64,000 nucleotides of DNA from Myxococcota bacterium. Lineage in GTDB: Bacteria > Myxococcota_C > UBA6777. Location of the stretch: contig JAKLKB010000003.1 in assembly GCA_023150835.1 (NCBI GenBank), forward strand, positions 62,001-126,000, in the 5' to 3' direction. This document shows positions 9,463 to 17,690 of this stretch, piece by piece; the stretch's first letter is position 1, and each line of letters starts with the position of its first letter. Under the pieces are notes generated by a model. The model saw only the letters and a list, made by a program, of their open reading frames with translations. It made no database searches and was not told the origin of the DNA. The position numbers and the translations under genes were made by a program.

Positions 9463-9939
9463 ATGACTTCTTTCTATTTGCTTTTAAAAACCATCCATAT
9501 CCTCGCAGCAACCTTGTTTTTCGGCACAGGATTAGGGAGTGCTTTTTTTAAGTTCCGCGCCGATCAAAGCGGAAAGATCGAGGATATCGTGTTTGCACAA
9601 AAGAATATCGTCCTTGCAGACTGGCTTTTCACCATCCCTTCGGGGATCTTGCTTCCCCTGACGGGTTTGTGGATGGTTTGGTATCTCGGTATCCCACTAA
9701 CAACACCTTGGATTATGGCGGGCCTTGGGCTGTATGCGCTTGCGGGCCTTTGTTGGGTGCCTGCCGCCTTGATGCAGATCTGGATGCGTGAAGCCGCCCT
9801 CCACGCCCAAGCCACACAAACGCCCCTCCCACCGCGCTATCACACATGGGCCTTGTGGTGGCTTCTGCTCGGCTTCCCTGCTTTTGGAGCGTCCGTTTGG
9901 ACCATCTACATCATGGTCTCCAAACGTTTCCCTTGGTGA
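9463..9939 (+). CDS. DUF2269-type integral membrane protein
   Basis: 158 aa with four predicted membrane helices. It opens LLLKTIHILAATLFFGTGLG, where the His in an early helix and the FGTGLGSAF motif are typical of DUF2269, a family of unknown function related in topology to small haem or quinone-interacting membrane proteins. Family features LADWLFTIPSG and GLWMVWYLGIP are also present. It is divergent from the SDR-DoxX gene, whose chosen start is 140 bases away. A redox role is inference from that neighbour. Confidence 0.8.
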   Translation: MTSFYLLLKTIHILAATLFFGTGLGSAFFKFRADQSGKIEDIVFAQKNIVLADWLFTIPSGILLPLTGLWMVWYLGIPLTTPWIMAGLGLYALAGLCWVPAALMQIWMREAALHAQATQTPLPPRYHTWALWWLLLGFPAFGASVWTIYIMVSKRFPW

Positions 9940-10215
9940 AAAATCGCCCAACACACAGATATCTCGCTTTTTCCGCCGCCCCCATACTCCCCAAGTACTT
10001 TCCTTGGGGCCTCAAAAGCACGTTTTTTCCCCTCCTGCGTATATCCCCGCAAGCCCGCTCTCCCCTTTTCTCACCTCTCGCAAAGGAGCCTTGATGACCC
10101 CTCACAACACACGCCCCCTGTCCTCTACAACCTCCGCCCTAGAAACCAAACAAAGTACAAACAAAGTTTGTTTTTTTCATGGCATCACTTCTATTTGGAC
10201 TGATGCAGTTAAATG

Positions 10216-10345
10216 GTTTTGTGGGGTTCCACCCCACACCCCGCAAGGGAGCGCGGCTCCCTTGACCCCGTGTTGGGCGAACAGGTCACTGTTTTCCAAA
10301 CCAACGACGCTCTCGCTTGGATGGGTGCGAACACGGCTTTTTTTG
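10216..10345 (+). repeat. Dispersed repeat family R1, copy 3
   Basis: Complete copy: GTTTTGTGGGG, CACCCCACACCCCGCAAGGG, CTTGACCCCGTGTTGGGCGA, CCAAACCAACGACGCTCTCG, GCGAACACGGCTTTTTTT. Its right end coincides with the probable start of the following gene, so it may supply that gene's leader. The rest of the 403-base gap (9940-10342) holds no visible gene. Confidence 0.8.
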
Positions 10346-10891
10346 GGCCGACTGCGTCGCTCCTATTCAATATTCATCCCTTGTCTTTTTTCTTTATTCG
10401 CTTTTTTTATCTGTTTCCTTGAAGATCCTGCGCCATCCTACGCGTCTTCCGTCACGTCTGCTCGTCTTCGGTGTTGGCCGATCAAAAAAAACCACAAAAG
10501 CGGGCGTATTGAAGTCACTTGGAGCCATCATTGCGCAGGAGGCCGAACTTGCAGCAAAAGAATCGATATCACGCTGCAACTCAACAGGAAATGGTACAAC
10601 GAAAGCATCGATTATCCGACGTATCCCGCTCAAAAAAATGGGGTTCAGTCCGAGGCTTTTGGGTGTTGGAAGTCCAAAAAGAAGTACTTTCGTTATCGCT
10701 TTACGCGCTGGGGAAAACGGCGGATCAGTATCGAGATCTCTCCCGAGCGTAATGAGTACAAATTGCGTCTGCATATCAGACGAAAACACCCGATCCAAAC
10801 GGGCGGCTGGTTGGGAGGGTTGCGCTGTCAAATCCACCACCGCGCACTGACGTTTCGTCGCTGTCCCCCACAGCCACCCTCGCCGCGTTAA
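10343..10891 (+). CDS. Hypothetical small secreted Cys/Trp-rich protein
   Basis: About 182 aa if translation starts at TTG 10343 (an upstream GTG at 10325 is also possible). With the TTG start the N-terminus is a textbook signal peptide: basic RLRRS, a hydrophobic Phe/Leu/Ile core, then SYASSV. The mature part is basic with scattered Cys and Trp (SHHCAGGRTCS, FGCWKSKKKYFRYRF, RWGKRRISIEI, GGWLGGLRCQIHH). No ATG starts the frame close to the signal peptide, but codon use in it (gat atc, gag atc, tat cgc) matches neighbouring genes while the opposite strand does not. It precedes a lipoprotein gene by 30 bases. I do not recognise the family. Confidence 0.5.
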   Translation: MGRLRRSYSIFIPCLFSLFAFFICFLEDPAPSYASSVTSARLRCWPIKKNHKSGRIEVTWSHHCAGGRTCSKRIDITLQLNRKWYNESIDYPTYPAQKNGVQSEAFGCWKSKKKYFRYRFTRWGKRRISIEISPERNEYKLRLHIRRKHPIQTGGWLGGLRCQIHHRALTFRRCPPQPPSPR

Positions 10892-10921
10892 GTATCGCTG
10901 CTCTCAAAAGAAAGGTATCTC

Positions 10922-11392
10922 ATGCGAAATCAATGGTTGACCCTCATCGGCCTTGGGTGCTTGGGGCTTTTTGCAGCCTGCGAAAAAAAAGAACCCGATC
11001 ATCTTTGGTTGCGCGGTAATGCAACGCAACGAATCCTCACTCTTGCCAAGCACCACCGAGGGAACGACGTGGTGATGATGGAAGTGCGTTACCGCCACGA
11101 ACAACTCTACCTTGCGATCCAAAGCAAGAACACAAATTATGCGATGTATCAGCTCAACAAAATAGAGAACGTCATGCGACACGGCGCAGAACGTCGCCCA
11201 AAAAGAAAGAAATCCTATGATTGGTTCTTTCAAACCGCCCTCCCGCCGATGAAAGCCAGTCTGGAGAAAAAGTACCAACCTGATATCGCCTTCCAGCAGT
11301 TCACTGCTCAGTGCATGGCTTGCCACATCAAAGAAAAGCTGCCCTACATCCCCGTCCCACAGCCTTGGGAAAAGCGCCGACTCCCCCCTTGA
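10922..11392 (+). CDS. Putative mono-haem c-type lipoprotein
   Basis: 156 aa. The N-terminus MRNQWLTLIGLGCLGLFAAC is a lipoprotein signal with a lipobox at LFAAC. A single CMACH haem-c attachment motif (CxxCH) sits near the C-terminus within FTAQCMACHIKEK, so one covalent haem is likely. Between them is a helical, basic, cytochrome-c'-like region (LAKHHRGNDVVMMEVRYRHEQL) rather than a classic class I cytochrome fold; in c'-type cytochromes the CxxCH also lies at the C-terminus. A ribosome-binding site GAAAGG lies before the ATG. The likely site is the periplasmic face of a membrane; the redox partner is unknown. Confidence 0.75.
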   Translation: MRNQWLTLIGLGCLGLFAACEKKEPDHLWLRGNATQRILTLAKHHRGNDVVMMEVRYRHEQLYLAIQSKNTNYAMYQLNKIENVMRHGAERRPKRKKSYDWFFQTALPPMKASLEKKYQPDIAFQQFTAQCMACHIKEKLPYIPVPQPWEKRRLPP

Positions 11393-11426
11393 TCGGAGAC
11401 CACCCAAAAGACCTCCTCACATCTTC

Positions 11427-11558
11427 TACGAGATCCGCCCATCGTGTGATCGTAAAGCGTAGAAGCAGCCCCTGTGGCTGCCCGATAACAGGGCATCTGC
11501 GTACGATTCTTTGTGTACGTCGCTCGGATATCGTAGGACATCACGGGCAGATCTCGTA
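11427..11558. repeat. MITE-like repeat family R2, intact copy with terminal inverted repeats
   Basis: 132 bases bounded by TACGAGATCCGCCC on the left and GGGCAGATCTCGTA on the right, inverted copies matching at 13 of 14 positions. Inside is a palindrome, GCAGCCCCTGTGGCTGC, then GTACGATTCTTTGTGTACGT. It carries no open frame. The right end touches the stop codon of the minus-strand gene that ends at 11559. Related copies lie at 18.7, 21.7, 47.3 and 48.7-49.1 kb. Confidence 0.8.
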
Positions 11559-12401
11559 TCAATGCACAAGATATCCCCACCCAGTCTCGGGATAGACGTT
11601 CATGTGATAAAACTCGCCCGGGATCTCGATCTGTTTTCGCCAAGCCACCAACAGCGCGTATGCAGCGCGATGAAGAAGATCAAGCCGTTCAAAGATCCGC
11701 CCAAGCACCGACGGCATCAACGGGGCTGCTCCTTTGTGACATTGGATCGCAAGCGAAACCACTTCTTCGAGCGCTCCGTCTTCGCGCAAGAAAAACGGCC
11801 ACGCTTGCGTTGCGCCCCAGACTTCGGTCAAACCGCGCTCAAGGCTCGCAAGATGCTCATGGATCGTTGTCCAAAAGCTCCCGACATCCCGTATCGTCCG
11901 ACTGCACAGCACTTGATGGAAAGCCAACAAGCGCTCGACAGGGCCTTCTTGACAAAGCCCTTGGCGGTAGGCTCCCAAAGCACCGAGAAAGCGGGGTTCT
12001 TGGTGAAACAGAAAATGCGTCTCTCGAAAAGCGCTTTGCCACTCAGGTTTTTCAAGCGCCCGCTTGGTAATTCCCCGATCGCGCATAAACGGGCGCGCTT
12101 CTTGGCGGCTCGCCAACAGCGGCAGATTGCAACGCGTCGCCAAAACATCCAACAGCCGCTCCAAGTAAAACAGCGCGATATGGCTCCCCACCAAGCCATT
12201 TTCTGCGTGCATCTTGAAAAAAATCTGCGCGCCATACGAAGCAGGTCTTACTTCGATGTCACGAAAAACGATCTCTTCTGCAAAAAAAGCCTCGACTTCT
12301 TCGAGCTGAAATCGCGTACTGATCACGAACGATCCGTACACCTGCAAATCAAAATGCCAGATCGGACGATCGGCTTCCTTGCCTGCCATGGAATCAACCA
12401 T
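11559..12401 (-). CDS. Unknown protein downstream of SUKH gene
   Basis: 280 aa, soluble, no signal peptide, and no family I recognise. The start WHFDLQVYGSFVISTRFQLEEVEAFF and the ending YHMNVYPETGWGYLVH look like alpha/beta structure with many aromatic residues. It lies 18 bases downstream of the SUKH-type gene on the same strand, so the two are probably co-transcribed. Because SUKH proteins are often immunity proteins, this gene could be a second immunity protein or a co-acting factor; the sequence shows no toxin motif. Its stop codon directly abuts an R2 repeat, which may have trimmed or replaced the original 3' end. Confidence 0.7.
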   Translation of the reverse strand: MVDSMAGKEADRPIWHFDLQVYGSFVISTRFQLEEVEAFFAEEIVFRDIEVRPASYGAQIFFKMHAENGLVGSHIALFYLERLLDVLATRCNLPLLASRQEARPFMRDRGITKRALEKPEWQSAFRETHFLFHQEPRFLGALGAYRQGLCQEGPVERLLAFHQVLCSRTIRDVGSFWTTIHEHLASLERGLTEVWGATQAWPFFLREDGALEEVVSLAIQCHKGAAPLMPSVLGRIFERLDLLHRAAYALLVAWRKQIEIPGEFYHMNVYPETGWGYLVH

Positions 12402-12419
12402 CTTGACTCATCGCTCCTC

Positions 12420-12935
12420 TCAATCCTCTTCGCTCAAAAGTGCGAAGACTTCGCCTTCTTCGATCACTTCGTAGTGACCCGCTTCCAGCCGATCAGCCAA
12501 CCCCGCCAGCCAACGCCCAAACGAAGGGGCCACCACCACCCGATCATACGGATCGTGAAAGGCTTCCAAACACTCGCCTGTATCCATATCCAGCACCAAA
12601 AAATCCCCTCCCCCGTTGCCCAACACAGGCAACCACTCAGGCAGCCACTCGTAGTCTGGATTCTCTGCGGCGATCTGATTGTTCAACTTCCACTCCGCCA
12701 AGATATCGCGTGTCCCCATCAAAAACCAACTCCCAAGCACATACGACTCATCCGAACCGTTGTTGCAAAACAAAACCGTCCGAATGTCGGAGGGGAGCCC
12801 TCGTCCCAAAGCCGTTTCCAGCGCATCGATCTGCTCATCGCTTGCAGCGGGTCGCAAAAAGTCATACGCCACAGGAAATTTCTCTTCCAAAAAATCAACC
12901 ACTCTTTTCCATGATTTCAAAGCCAGATTCGCCAT
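12420..12935 (-). CDS. SMI1/KNR4 (SUKH) family protein
   Basis: 171 aa from the ATG at 12935 (GAAAGGA eight bases upstream); the longer in-frame opening to 13109 only translates an R1 repeat. SUKH features visible are the N-terminal helix after which comes PAASDEQIDALETALGRGLP, then DIRTVLFCNNGSDESYVLGS, WLPVLGNGGGDFLVLDM and DPYDRVVVAPSFGRWLAGLA. In bacteria SUKH proteins are frequently immunity proteins against secreted nuclease or deaminase toxins and act in the cytoplasm. No toxin gene is present nearby, so it may protect against a distant or foreign toxin. An inverted R1 repeat lies immediately upstream, with a TATACA box between it and the start that could act as a -10. Confidence 0.85.
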   Translation of the reverse strand: MANLALKSWKRVVDFLEEKFPVAYDFLRPAASDEQIDALETALGRGLPSDIRTVLFCNNGSDESYVLGSWFLMGTRDILAEWKLNNQIAAENPDYEWLPEWLPVLGNGGGDFLVLDMDTGECLEAFHDPYDRVVVAPSFGRWLAGLADRLEAGHYEVIEEGEVFALLSEED

Positions 12936-12973
12936 CCCATATTCCTTTCTTCTGTATAAATAGAAGTGACGCA

Positions 12974-13105
12974 GTTTCCAAAAAAGCCGTGTTCGCGAAC
13001 GCCCAAGCGAGAGCGTCGTTGGTTTGAAAAACGATGCTCTGTTCGCCAATACAGGGTCAAGGGGGCAAAACTCCCTTGCAGGGCGTGGTACCTCGCCCCA
13101 CAACG
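12974..13105 (-). repeat. Dispersed repeat family R1, copy 4 (inverted)
   Basis: Reverse-complement copy: read on the minus strand it gives GTGGGG, CCCTGCAAGGGAG, CCCCTTGACCCTG, TTTTTCAAACCAACGACG, GAACACGGCTTTTTTGG. It lies directly upstream of the SUKH gene and downstream of the matrixin gene, where it could contribute termination or promoter sequence. Confidence 0.8.
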
Positions 13106-13142
13106 CCATTCAACCTCGTCCATCCTATACAAATGTCGCTTT

Positions 13143-15674
13143 TCAAGACACCCATGAAACACGATCGATACGGTGGGCGTTTCGTCGCCTGCGCCACACA
13201 CCCCAACACAACCATCCCAACAGCCAAAAAGCCAGCCCCAAAGACTCTTGCGAAAGCACAGACTGACAAGAACATCCGAAGGCTCGGGGTTTGAACTCGG
13301 AGCCGTTGGGAACCAAGCAGACTTTCGTGCTATCGGGCTGTTGAACACAGATCGCATTGCCATCGCAGCTTCCGTCGCTACGACAAGGGCCACCAAAGGC
13401 CCCAGCCGCCCGTTCCGTTAGATCTCCGTCAAGCGGTCCGGCATCTGGGGGGCGCGATCCATCAGGAGGCCGTGACTCGGTGCTGCTTCCGCCTTCTTCA
13501 CGAACGCTTGTGTTTTCTCCGCTATTTTCGCTTGTGCTTTCGGTACTTGCGTTCCCTTCGGGAGAACTCGCTTGGCAGAGACTATCCAAACACACCTGCC
13601 CTTGGGGACATCGACAATCTTGTGGGCAAGAGTCACATGCCTCTCCTTCTGCACAACGCCCGTCTCCACAATTCGCCAACGGCTTACACAGGCCGTTGTT
13701 GCAAGCTAAACCCTCTGGGCAAAGACAGTCGGCCTTACACGCATCGCATGTTTCGTTGTTGTCACAGATGCCGTTGCCACATTGCGGCTTATTTTCTTCG
13801 CATTTTCCTGCGTTGCAGATCTGTGTTGGCGGACACGCGCAATCTTGCGCACACGTCGCGCAATTTTCGCTTGCATCACACGCTCCGTTGCCGCACGTGG
13901 AAGGCGTGATGCAGATCCCTCCTTGACATTGTTGTCCGCTCGGGCAGGGGCAATCCTTTGGACACGAACTGCAATCCTCGTTGCCATCGCAGCTTCCGTT
14001 TCCACAAACGGCTCCTCCGCTTGGAATACAAAAATTCCCATCGCACGCATACCCTGTCGGACACGTACCGCCCCCGCGCTGTGCGCAAGCGCCAAGGCCC
14101 AGATTCCCCAGCACCTCTTTGTTGCAGTTGTATCCGCTCGCACAATCTGTATCCCCACGACACAAACAAAACGGCGTACCGCTGTTGATCCGCCCGCAAA
14201 GTCCGCCTGCTGCTGCTGCGCACGTACTGTTGCTCGAACAGCTCCGCAAACAAGCACTCAAACCGACGTTGTCGATGCAAGAAGTTCCCGCCGCACACGA
14301 CGAACAAGACGAGCCGGGCGCTCCGTTCGGAAAGCCCCCTGTCCCTGTTCCACAAGCCACCGTACAGATCTGCCCCTTGGAAGTGTTTTGACAGATCGTC
14401 CCCGCCACACACGGGATATTGGCATTGCAAGGCTGACCGAGGTTGGCGGGTTGTGCTTCGATACAAGCCTGATTCTTACAGACAAAACCTGCGGCGCAAT
14501 CCGCATCGCTCTGACACATTTTTTGGCAGCGACCATTTTGGCAAGTCTCGTTGCTCCCACATTCGTTGGTCGTTGCGCAAGGAGCATCGGGGCATTTGTT
14601 GGTGTCGGGCATACAAAGCATCGAAGCTCCCGAAGATTGGCACTTTGTACCCGAAGGACAACAGCCTGCGGCATCGCAGCGCAACAAACAGCGCGAACGG
14701 CCATCGACTTGGGCGCAGGCACCACCACCACAATCGGCATCTTGACGGCATGGCTTACAGTTTTGGGGTGGGATGGGAAACGTCTTAGGGCCGCACTTTC
14801 CGCCTACACAATCACGACACGTCCCGCACTGCGCCGCCGAAGTGCAGCCTGTGGTCGGGTAGATCGTACAAACCCCCGACTCTTCGTCCGAAGTGATGCC
14901 GTTAAACAACGGCCCCACACCACGCACCGAAAAATACATCAGCGAAGAACGCGGGGCTGTATGTCCGAAACCAAGGGCATGACCGATCTCGTGCGCGGCA
15001 ACGTCGGCAAAGTCCATCTCGTTGGCTTGTACGTTGGGCGTCATCCCCCACAAACGCCCCGAAGGAAGGGGGTTAAAAGCGATATCCGCATCGATCAACG
15101 AACCATTCGATGACACCGCTGGTTGCGTCACCGCAAGCACCGAAGAAGGCAGCCGCATCGCCGACCAATCCGCACTCGACGGCAACCAACACACCAAACG
15201 CCGATCCGAAGGATTCCCTTTGGTGGTGGTTTGTCCCAGATAATTGTGCGCAAAGTCCGTACAACTCGGCTGCTTCCAAGCATCCCAAGCCGCTTTTAAA
15301 GTTGCCTCGATGGTGGTTCCTGTCTTGCCTTGGTATCCGCCCTGCCCGGGCATGTTGTTGAGGTTGAGATACCATCCCACAGGCAAAGCAGGCCACTTGT
15401 ACGGATTTCCGCCCACACATTCATTCTGCGCAGCGCAAGTCGCCAGTCCCGAACTCAGCGGATCACAACACGCATCCGCTCCGCCCGCGTTGCCGATCGT
15501 CGTGCGACAAGAGGTCTGGGTTTGCTTGCATTGTCCGCCCGTCGTCAACGAGTGCCACGCCAAAGCCGCCGATGTACCAAAGAAAAACACCGATACACAC
15601 AAACAGAAAAATACCGCACTCCACAAACCAAAGCCAAGTTCCGACCTCACCGTGCTACCCTCGTTGCGACTCAT
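13143..15674 (-). CDS. Matrixin-type secreted metalloprotease with Cys-rich repeats and MYXO-CTERM-like anchor
   Basis: 843 aa with a very strong AAGGAGGGG site before the ATG. Domains: signal peptide (res 1-~39); a matrixin/astacin-like metalloprotease with zinc motif HEIGHALGFGH at 228-238 and Met-turn SLMYF at 244-248; then ~450 residues of Cys-rich modules (GCTSAAQCGTCRDC, CQSDADCAAGFVC, and four CGNGxCDxxExCxxCxxDC repeats); an acidic Ser/Thr/Glu-rich linker; and a tail CSCQSVLSQES - hydrophobic helix - RRRRNA that matches the MYXO-CTERM plan (Cys motif, membrane helix, Arg cluster). It is expected to be exported, disulphide-bonded and processed or anchored at the envelope. It lies downstream of, and overlaps by four bases, the gene ending at 15671, so the two are co-transcribed and probably act together. 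Confidence 0.88.
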   Translation of the reverse strand: MSRNEGSTVRSELGFGLWSAVFFCLCVSVFFFGTSAALAWHSLTTGGQCKQTQTSCRTTIGNAGGADACCDPLSSGLATCAAQNECVGGNPYKWPALPVGWYLNLNNMPGQGGYQGKTGTTIEATLKAAWDAWKQPSCTDFAHNYLGQTTTKGNPSDRRLVCWLPSSADWSAMRLPSSVLAVTQPAVSSNGSLIDADIAFNPLPSGRLWGMTPNVQANEMDFADVAAHEIGHALGFGHTAPRSSLMYFSVRGVGPLFNGITSDEESGVCTIYPTTGCTSAAQCGTCRDCVGGKCGPKTFPIPPQNCKPCRQDADCGGGACAQVDGRSRCLLRCDAAGCCPSGTKCQSSGASMLCMPDTNKCPDAPCATTNECGSNETCQNGRCQKMCQSDADCAAGFVCKNQACIEAQPANLGQPCNANIPCVAGTICQNTSKGQICTVACGTGTGGFPNGAPGSSCSSCAAGTSCIDNVGLSACLRSCSSNSTCAAAAGGLCGRINSGTPFCLCRGDTDCASGYNCNKEVLGNLGLGACAQRGGGTCPTGYACDGNFCIPSGGAVCGNGSCDGNEDCSSCPKDCPCPSGQQCQGGICITPSTCGNGACDASENCATCAQDCACPPTQICNAGKCEENKPQCGNGICDNNETCDACKADCLCPEGLACNNGLCKPLANCGDGRCAEGEACDSCPQDCRCPQGQVCLDSLCQASSPEGNASTESTSENSGENTSVREEGGSSTESRPPDGSRPPDAGPLDGDLTERAAGAFGGPCRSDGSCDGNAICVQQPDSTKVCLVPNGSEFKPRAFGCSCQSVLSQESLGLAFWLLGWLCWGVWRRRRNAHRIDRVSWVS

Positions 15675-16483
15675 CTCCCCCCTCCTTGTCTTTTCGTCTC
15701 ATGCACAGGGGCCTTTTTGCGATGGAGCGCCCAAAGCGCCCGCAAGCGCAGCGTAAATTCGCGTAGTGTCGTGTGTCGTATCTTAGAGCGATCTTGCACT
15801 GAGCGCATCTTCCGCGCCCTCGCCTCTGGCTGTTCGGATGCTGTGACTCTCCCGTCGCGTGGCTTATCGGATGGCGCGAACATCCCGCTGTGCGATTCAT
15901 TGGAAGGGGTGATGTACAAACGCAGATCTTCTGCGGTGTTTTGCGCAAACGAAGCGGGCGGGGTGGCGATCTTCCAGATACCTTGTGTCCAACCTGTCAG
16001 AAGATACTCACCTCTGATGTGCGGATTGGGATACAAAAACAAGACGACTTCTTCACCCACGACAAAACGTGGCCCGCCCTCCAATCCCATCGAATCTTTG
16101 CCAACGGTTCCCCCGTAGTGACCGACCAAAACACGCTTTGGAGCAGAGCGACCCAAAAGCTCCGAGACGACGCCCAAGGTCGCTTGCGTGACGATCGCTT
16201 GCTGTTCTTTCGTCCAAAAAGACCACTGATAAAGAACCTTCGCACGAACGATCAAGCTGGACTGTTCGAGCATTTGAGCTTCGGTCAAGCGCAAGATCGT
16301 TGCGGCACGACTGGTCATCGCACTCCCCACAAGAAAAAGCGCAACCAATCCAACACACCATGCTCTCGCTCCGCCCCAAAAAGCCCGTCGATTCGGATTG
16401 TTTCGCCACGCACACACACACGACCTTACGGTGGCGTACAGCTTTGCGATCACACACAACCCTGCGATACATCGTTCCAACAT
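15671..16483 (-). CDS. Exported protein, partner of matrixin gene, unknown function
   Basis: 270 aa from the ATG at 16483, chosen because GGAGG lies just upstream. After a long basic n-region comes WCVGLVALFLVGSAMTSRA, a signal peptide. The mature domain runs SSLIVRAKVLYQWSF ... IVTQATLGVVSELLG ... GHYGGTVGKDSMGLEGGPRF ... GEEVVLFLYPNP ... LLTGWTQGIWKI. I recall this strand pattern from uncharacterised exported proteins in Myxococcota that neighbour matrixin proteases; that is memory, not a search result. The last four bases overlap the protease start (ATGA), indicating translational coupling. A role as chaperone, inhibitor or substrate of the protease is plausible but unproven. Confidence 0.75.
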   Translation of the reverse strand: MLERCIAGLCVIAKLYATVRSCVCAWRNNPNRRAFWGGARAWCVGLVALFLVGSAMTSRAATILRLTEAQMLEQSSLIVRAKVLYQWSFWTKEQQAIVTQATLGVVSELLGRSAPKRVLVGHYGGTVGKDSMGLEGGPRFVVGEEVVLFLYPNPHIRGEYLLTGWTQGIWKIATPPASFAQNTAEDLRLYITPSNESHSGMFAPSDKPRDGRVTASEQPEARARKMRSVQDRSKIRHTTLREFTLRLRALWALHRKKAPVHETKRQGGGR

Positions 16484-16665
16484 CGTTTCCTCCATCAGCC
16501 CGTCGCCACCGCTTTGTGGTCTCTCTTGCCGAATCCAAGCAGCCAACGCGCACAGGATTGTACTCGCCTGCGTTGCTTTTGGCAAAAGGCTTTGTTCGCC
16601 GATCGAACTCTCCATGCTATCGCTGCGTAGTGGGTTCGCCTTATCCCTACACACGGAGCTGATCG

Positions 16666-17526
16666 ATGAGCCAAAACAACCGACAAAAACGGTCTCGAAT
16701 CGCACAAGAAACCTTGGATATCCTTTCTCGTGGAAGCTACAACCTCCCCGACCAACAAAGTGTCAGCCTCCAACCCGCCCTCCAAGACGCCATCCAACGC
16801 ACCGAGCTATTCTCCCCCGAAGTCTTGGATGACTTGTTGAGCGAAGCGCGAACGCTGCTGGAAACACAACACGGCCCCCTCGCAACCATCGAAGTGACAG
16901 GCGAAACAACGTTGGCCGCAGCAAGTCGTTTGCTTCAACAAGGCCACACCGATGTCATGTGCCTTAACTTTGCTTCGGCCAAAAACCCCGGTGGCGGCTT
17001 TTTGGGCGGCAGCCAAGCCCAAGAAGAAAGCCTCGCACGCGCTTCGGGGCTTTATGCCTGTATCGCCCCTGTTCACGGATACTACGCAACCCATCGCCAT
17101 CTCAAATCTCTTCTTTATACCGACAACATGATCTATTCACCCGATGTCCCCGTGTTTCGCGATGACAACGATCAACTTCTTGAGGTGCCTTATCGCGCAA
17201 CGATGATCACCTCTGCCGCCGTCAATCGCGGTGCCATCGAGCAAAACAGCCCCGAAGAAAAACCTCGCATCGCTGCGGTGATGTCCGAACGCATCGAAAA
17301 GATGCTCGCGCTATGCGTCCATAAAAAGCAACAAGCCCTTGTATTGGGTGCATGGGGATGCGGAGTCTTTCGCAACGATCCCTTGCAGATGGCCGAGTGG
17401 TTTCGTCAACACCTCCTCGAACACGGCTACGCACGCGCTTTCAAACACATCACCTTCGCCGTGTACGACACCTCCAAACAACAAAATACACGCAACGCTT
17501 TTCAACAGACATTTGCTCCCGCCTGA
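16666..17526 (+). CDS. Microbial poly(ADP-ribose) glycohydrolase-like protein (TIGR02452)
   Basis: 286 aa, the usual length of bacterial PARG (TIGR02452 / DUF2263). The catalytic signature GGGFLGGSQAQEE is complete at residues 109-121, with the two catalytic Glu residues (120, 121) and NFASAKNP just before it. Other family marks are SLARASGLY, YSPDVPVFRDD, VLGAWGCGVFRNDP and ITFAVYD. Such enzymes remove ADP-ribose chains by cleaving ribose-ribose bonds in the cytoplasm. The protein has no signal peptide. It is divergent from the exported protein gene ending at 15671. No ADP-ribosyltransferase is visible in the window, so the modified target is unknown. Confidence 0.9.
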   Translation: MSQNNRQKRSRIAQETLDILSRGSYNLPDQQSVSLQPALQDAIQRTELFSPEVLDDLLSEARTLLETQHGPLATIEVTGETTLAAASRLLQQGHTDVMCLNFASAKNPGGGFLGGSQAQEESLARASGLYACIAPVHGYYATHRHLKSLLYTDNMIYSPDVPVFRDDNDQLLEVPYRATMITSAAVNRGAIEQNSPEEKPRIAAVMSERIEKMLALCVHKKQQALVLGAWGCGVFRNDPLQMAEWFRQHLLEHGYARAFKHITFAVYDTSKQQNTRNAFQQTFAPA

Positions 17527-17690
17527 TTATTCGTCCTGCTTAACAAGTTTCCGCATATCCCTATTATCCGCCATTTTCGATCGGATCTCTTCTCTCCAAC
17601 GCATCCACCATCCCTAGACAGGCAGCACACCTTGGCTAAGATGGTTTCGCCTATTTCGACCTTTTACCTCAAACACGCCGAGGAACACGA

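Noticed and set aside
10394-10840. 148-codon minus-strand frame
   Set aside because: Codon pattern and signal peptide favour the overlapping + strand gene.
11511-12914. 467-codon open frame on the + strand
   Set aside because: It runs antisense to the SUKH gene and its partner, has no family features, crosses an R2 repeat and shows the wrong codon pattern.
13782-15113. 443-codon + strand frame opposite the matrixin gene
   Set aside because: It is a shadow of the Cys-rich repeats (TGC/GCA antisense), with no domain.
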